Below are positions 16,745 to 18,136 of a stretch of DNA of 18,136 nucleotides, piece by piece. A program made the translations under genes and the position numbers. Under the pieces are notes generated by a model. That model was not told where the DNA came from. It made no database searches and saw only the letters and a list, made by a program, of their open reading frames with translations. The stretch is from JALZDI01 sp036259355 (GTDB taxonomy: Bacteria > Actinomycetota > Actinomycetes > Propionibacteriales > Nocardioidaceae), in assembly GCA_036259355.1 (NCBI GenBank), contig DATABY010000241.1:1-18136 (forward strand), in the 5' to 3' direction. Numbering within the stretch: position 1 is the stretch's first letter; each line of letters starts with the position of its first letter.

Positions 16745-18136
16745 CGAGGCCCGCGGGCGCCGGAGCATCCCGGCGTACGACACTGACGCTGGCCAGCGTC
16801 GCCGTCGCGTTCGCCGCCGCCGACACCTACGTGGTCGTGCTCGCGCTGCCCGACATGATGAGCGGGGTCGGCCTGTCCATCGACCAGCTCCAGCGGGCCG
16901 CACCGATCGTGTCCGGGTTCCTGCTCGGCTACGTCGCGATGCTGCCGCTGATCGGACGGGTCGCAGACCTGCGCGGGCGGGTGCCCGTGCTGGTGGGATC
17001 GCTCCTGGTGTTCGCGTTCGGATCACTGGTGACCGCCGCGGCGCAGGAACTCGCGCCGATGGTGGCCGGGCGGTTCCTGCAGGGGCTCGGCGGCGGCGGG
17101 CTGGTGCCGGCGACACTGGCGCTCGTGGCCGACCTGTGGCCGGTCGAGCGCCGCGGGGTGCCACTCGGCGTGGTGGGCGCCGTGCAGGAGCTCGGTGCCG
17201 TCATCGGGCCGCTGTACGGCGCGCTGGTGCTCGTGCTGTGGCCGTGGCCGGCGATCTTCTGGATCAACATGCTGGTCGGCATCGCGCTGGCCGTGGCGAT
17301 CGTCGCCGCCCGCCGTACCCCGTCGGCCTACCCTCCCGCCCAGAGCGCAGAAGCGCGCCCGGACTGGCTGGGCACCGCCGCCCTGGCACTGGCCTTCCTG
17401 GCGTTCACGCTGCTGCTGGTGGCCCCCGACGCACTGCTACGCGACGTGACGCTGGGGCTGGGATGGGTGCCGCTGGCGGCGGGCAGCGCATGGACCTCAC
17501 CGTTGGCGGTCGTCACGCTCCTCGGGCTCGCGCTGTTCGTCGTACGCGCGCTCACCGCGCCACGGCCACTGCTGGACCTGCGCGGCTTCGGGCAGGTCGC
17601 CCGGAGCACGGACGTGCTCGGTGCCGTGCTGCTCAGTGCCTTCCTTGCGGGGATCGTGCTGGCGTTCGCCACCGCGGACCCCGAGGTCGCGGTGTTCTCG
17701 CCGCTGGGGCCCTGGTACCTCGCCGGGTCGGCCGTGGCCGGCGTGGGCTTCTGGTGGCGCCAGCGCCGTGCCGTCCACCCCCTCGTTCCCCGCCGGGCGC
17801 TCGTGGCTCCGGCCGCCTGGGGCTCGCTCGCGGTCAGCTTCTTCGTGGGCGCCGCGTTGATCGCGGCACTGGTCGACGTGCCGGTGTTCGCCCGGCTGAC
17901 CACCCACCCCGACTCACAGCTCGGCGCGGCCCTGGTGCTGCTGCGTTTCCTGCTCGCGCTGCCGGTCGGGGCACTGACCGGCGGGTGGCTCGTCCGCCGG
18001 TTCTCCGCCGGGCTGGTCACCGCGGTCGGGATGCTGGCCGCCGCAGCCGCGTTCGCGACGATGACCACATGGGGCACCCAGTCGCTCGACGGCGTCGCGG
18101 CCACCTTGGCGCTGGTCGTGTGCGGCTTCGGCTTCG
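16741..18136 (+). CDS. P55-like MFS transporter (partial, runs off the window)
   Basis: The first 465 residues of a major facilitator superfamily transporter; the frame is open to the last base. The start is a GTG overlapping the lipoprotein stop by 4 bp. Visible features are an acidic residue in the first membrane helix (Asp28 in AADTYVVVLALP), motif A at 72-80 (GRVADLRGR), and a motif C-like antiporter segment around 146-160 (GAVQELGAVIGPLYG). The number of hydrophobic segments suggests a 14-helix DHA2-type protein. The N-terminal third (DTYVVV, then IVSGFLLGYVAMLPLIGR) closely recalls mycobacterial Rv1410c/P55, which is co-operonic with LprG and exports triacylglycerol-type lipids and affects drug tolerance. 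The same role is inferred here from sequence plus operon. The C-terminus is not in the window. Confidence 0.9.
   Translation, partial: MTRPAGAGASRRTTLTLASVAVAFAAADTYVVVLALPDMMSGVGLSIDQLQRAAPIVSGFLLGYVAMLPLIGRVADLRGRVPVLVGSLLVFAFGSLVTAAAQELAPMVAGRFLQGLGGGGLVPATLALVADLWPVERRGVPLGVVGAVQELGAVIGPLYGALVLVLWPWPAIFWINMLVGIALAVAIVAARRTPSAYPPAQSAEARPDWLGTAALALAFLAFTLLLVAPDALLRDVTLGLGWVPLAAGSAWTSPLAVVTLLGLALFVVRALTAPRPLLDLRGFGQVARSTDVLGAVLLSAFLAGIVLAFATADPEVAVFSPLGPWYLAGSAVAGVGFWWRQRRAVHPLVPRRALVAPAAWGSLAVSFFVGAALIAALVDVPVFARLTTHPDSQLGAALVLLRFLLALPVGALTGGWLVRRFSAGLVTAVGMLAAAAAFATMTTWGTQSLDGVAATLALVVCGFGF

Overview
The window is very GC-rich, densely coded DNA from an actinobacterium. The family content fits Nocardioidaceae or a relative, but I cannot fix the genus from sequence alone. 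Support comes from actinobacterial-type genes (DUF4193, SepH, DUF5998, an N-terminal-GNAT Pat-like protein, an LprG/P55-type pair), common GTG starts, and TANNNT -10 elements sitting directly upstream of start codons. The set resembles the conserved chromosomal neighbourhood around the second type IIA topoisomerase A subunit (parC) in actinobacteria. I see no integrase, transposase, CRISPR array, tRNA or rRNA.

Layout. (1) 39-332, minus: a small acidic DUF4193 protein with a four-cysteine motif. (2) 525-3104, minus: an operon of a TRIC/UPF0126 membrane protein, ferrochelatase (hemH/cpfC type) and an inositol-monophosphatase-family enzyme. (3) 3235-4203, plus: sepH, an FtsZ-associated division protein. 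(4) 4273-6285, plus: a two-domain SDR protein resembling mycobacterial fatty acyl-CoA reductases; its end overlaps the convergent gene by 39 bp. (5) 6247-11663, minus: a likely operon of a Pat-like lysine acetyltransferase with a degenerate NDP-forming acyl-CoA synthetase part, DUF5998, an alkaline-phosphatase-superfamily phosphodiesterase, and a two-domain sulfurtransferase. (6) 11768-13510, plus: an AMP-forming acyl-CoA ligase, divergent from the Pat-like gene. (7) 13596-18136 (window end), plus: parC, an LprG-like lipoprotein and a P55-like MFS transporter, joined by 4-bp stop/start overlaps.

The most notable observation is that parC is interrupted. Codon 37, inside the conserved N-terminal block where a tyrosine is expected, reads TAA (13704-13706), while the same frame stays open and family-like on both sides for 819 codons. 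This is either a real nonsense mutation, which would also affect the coupled lprG and MFS genes, or a base-call/assembly error. The run of 13 C at the left edge hints that this edge may be a contig end.

Functional links. The Pat-like acetyltransferase and the acyl-CoA ligase, which carries the PKTxSGKI acylation motif, share a 104-bp divergent promoter region and look like a regulator/target pair. The lipoprotein plus MFS pair matches the mycobacterial LprG-Rv1410 (P55) lipid export module. SepH and ParC both serve division or segregation. I found no convincing new defence, biosynthetic or mobile system; apart from the parC lesion this reads as an ordinary core-genome region.
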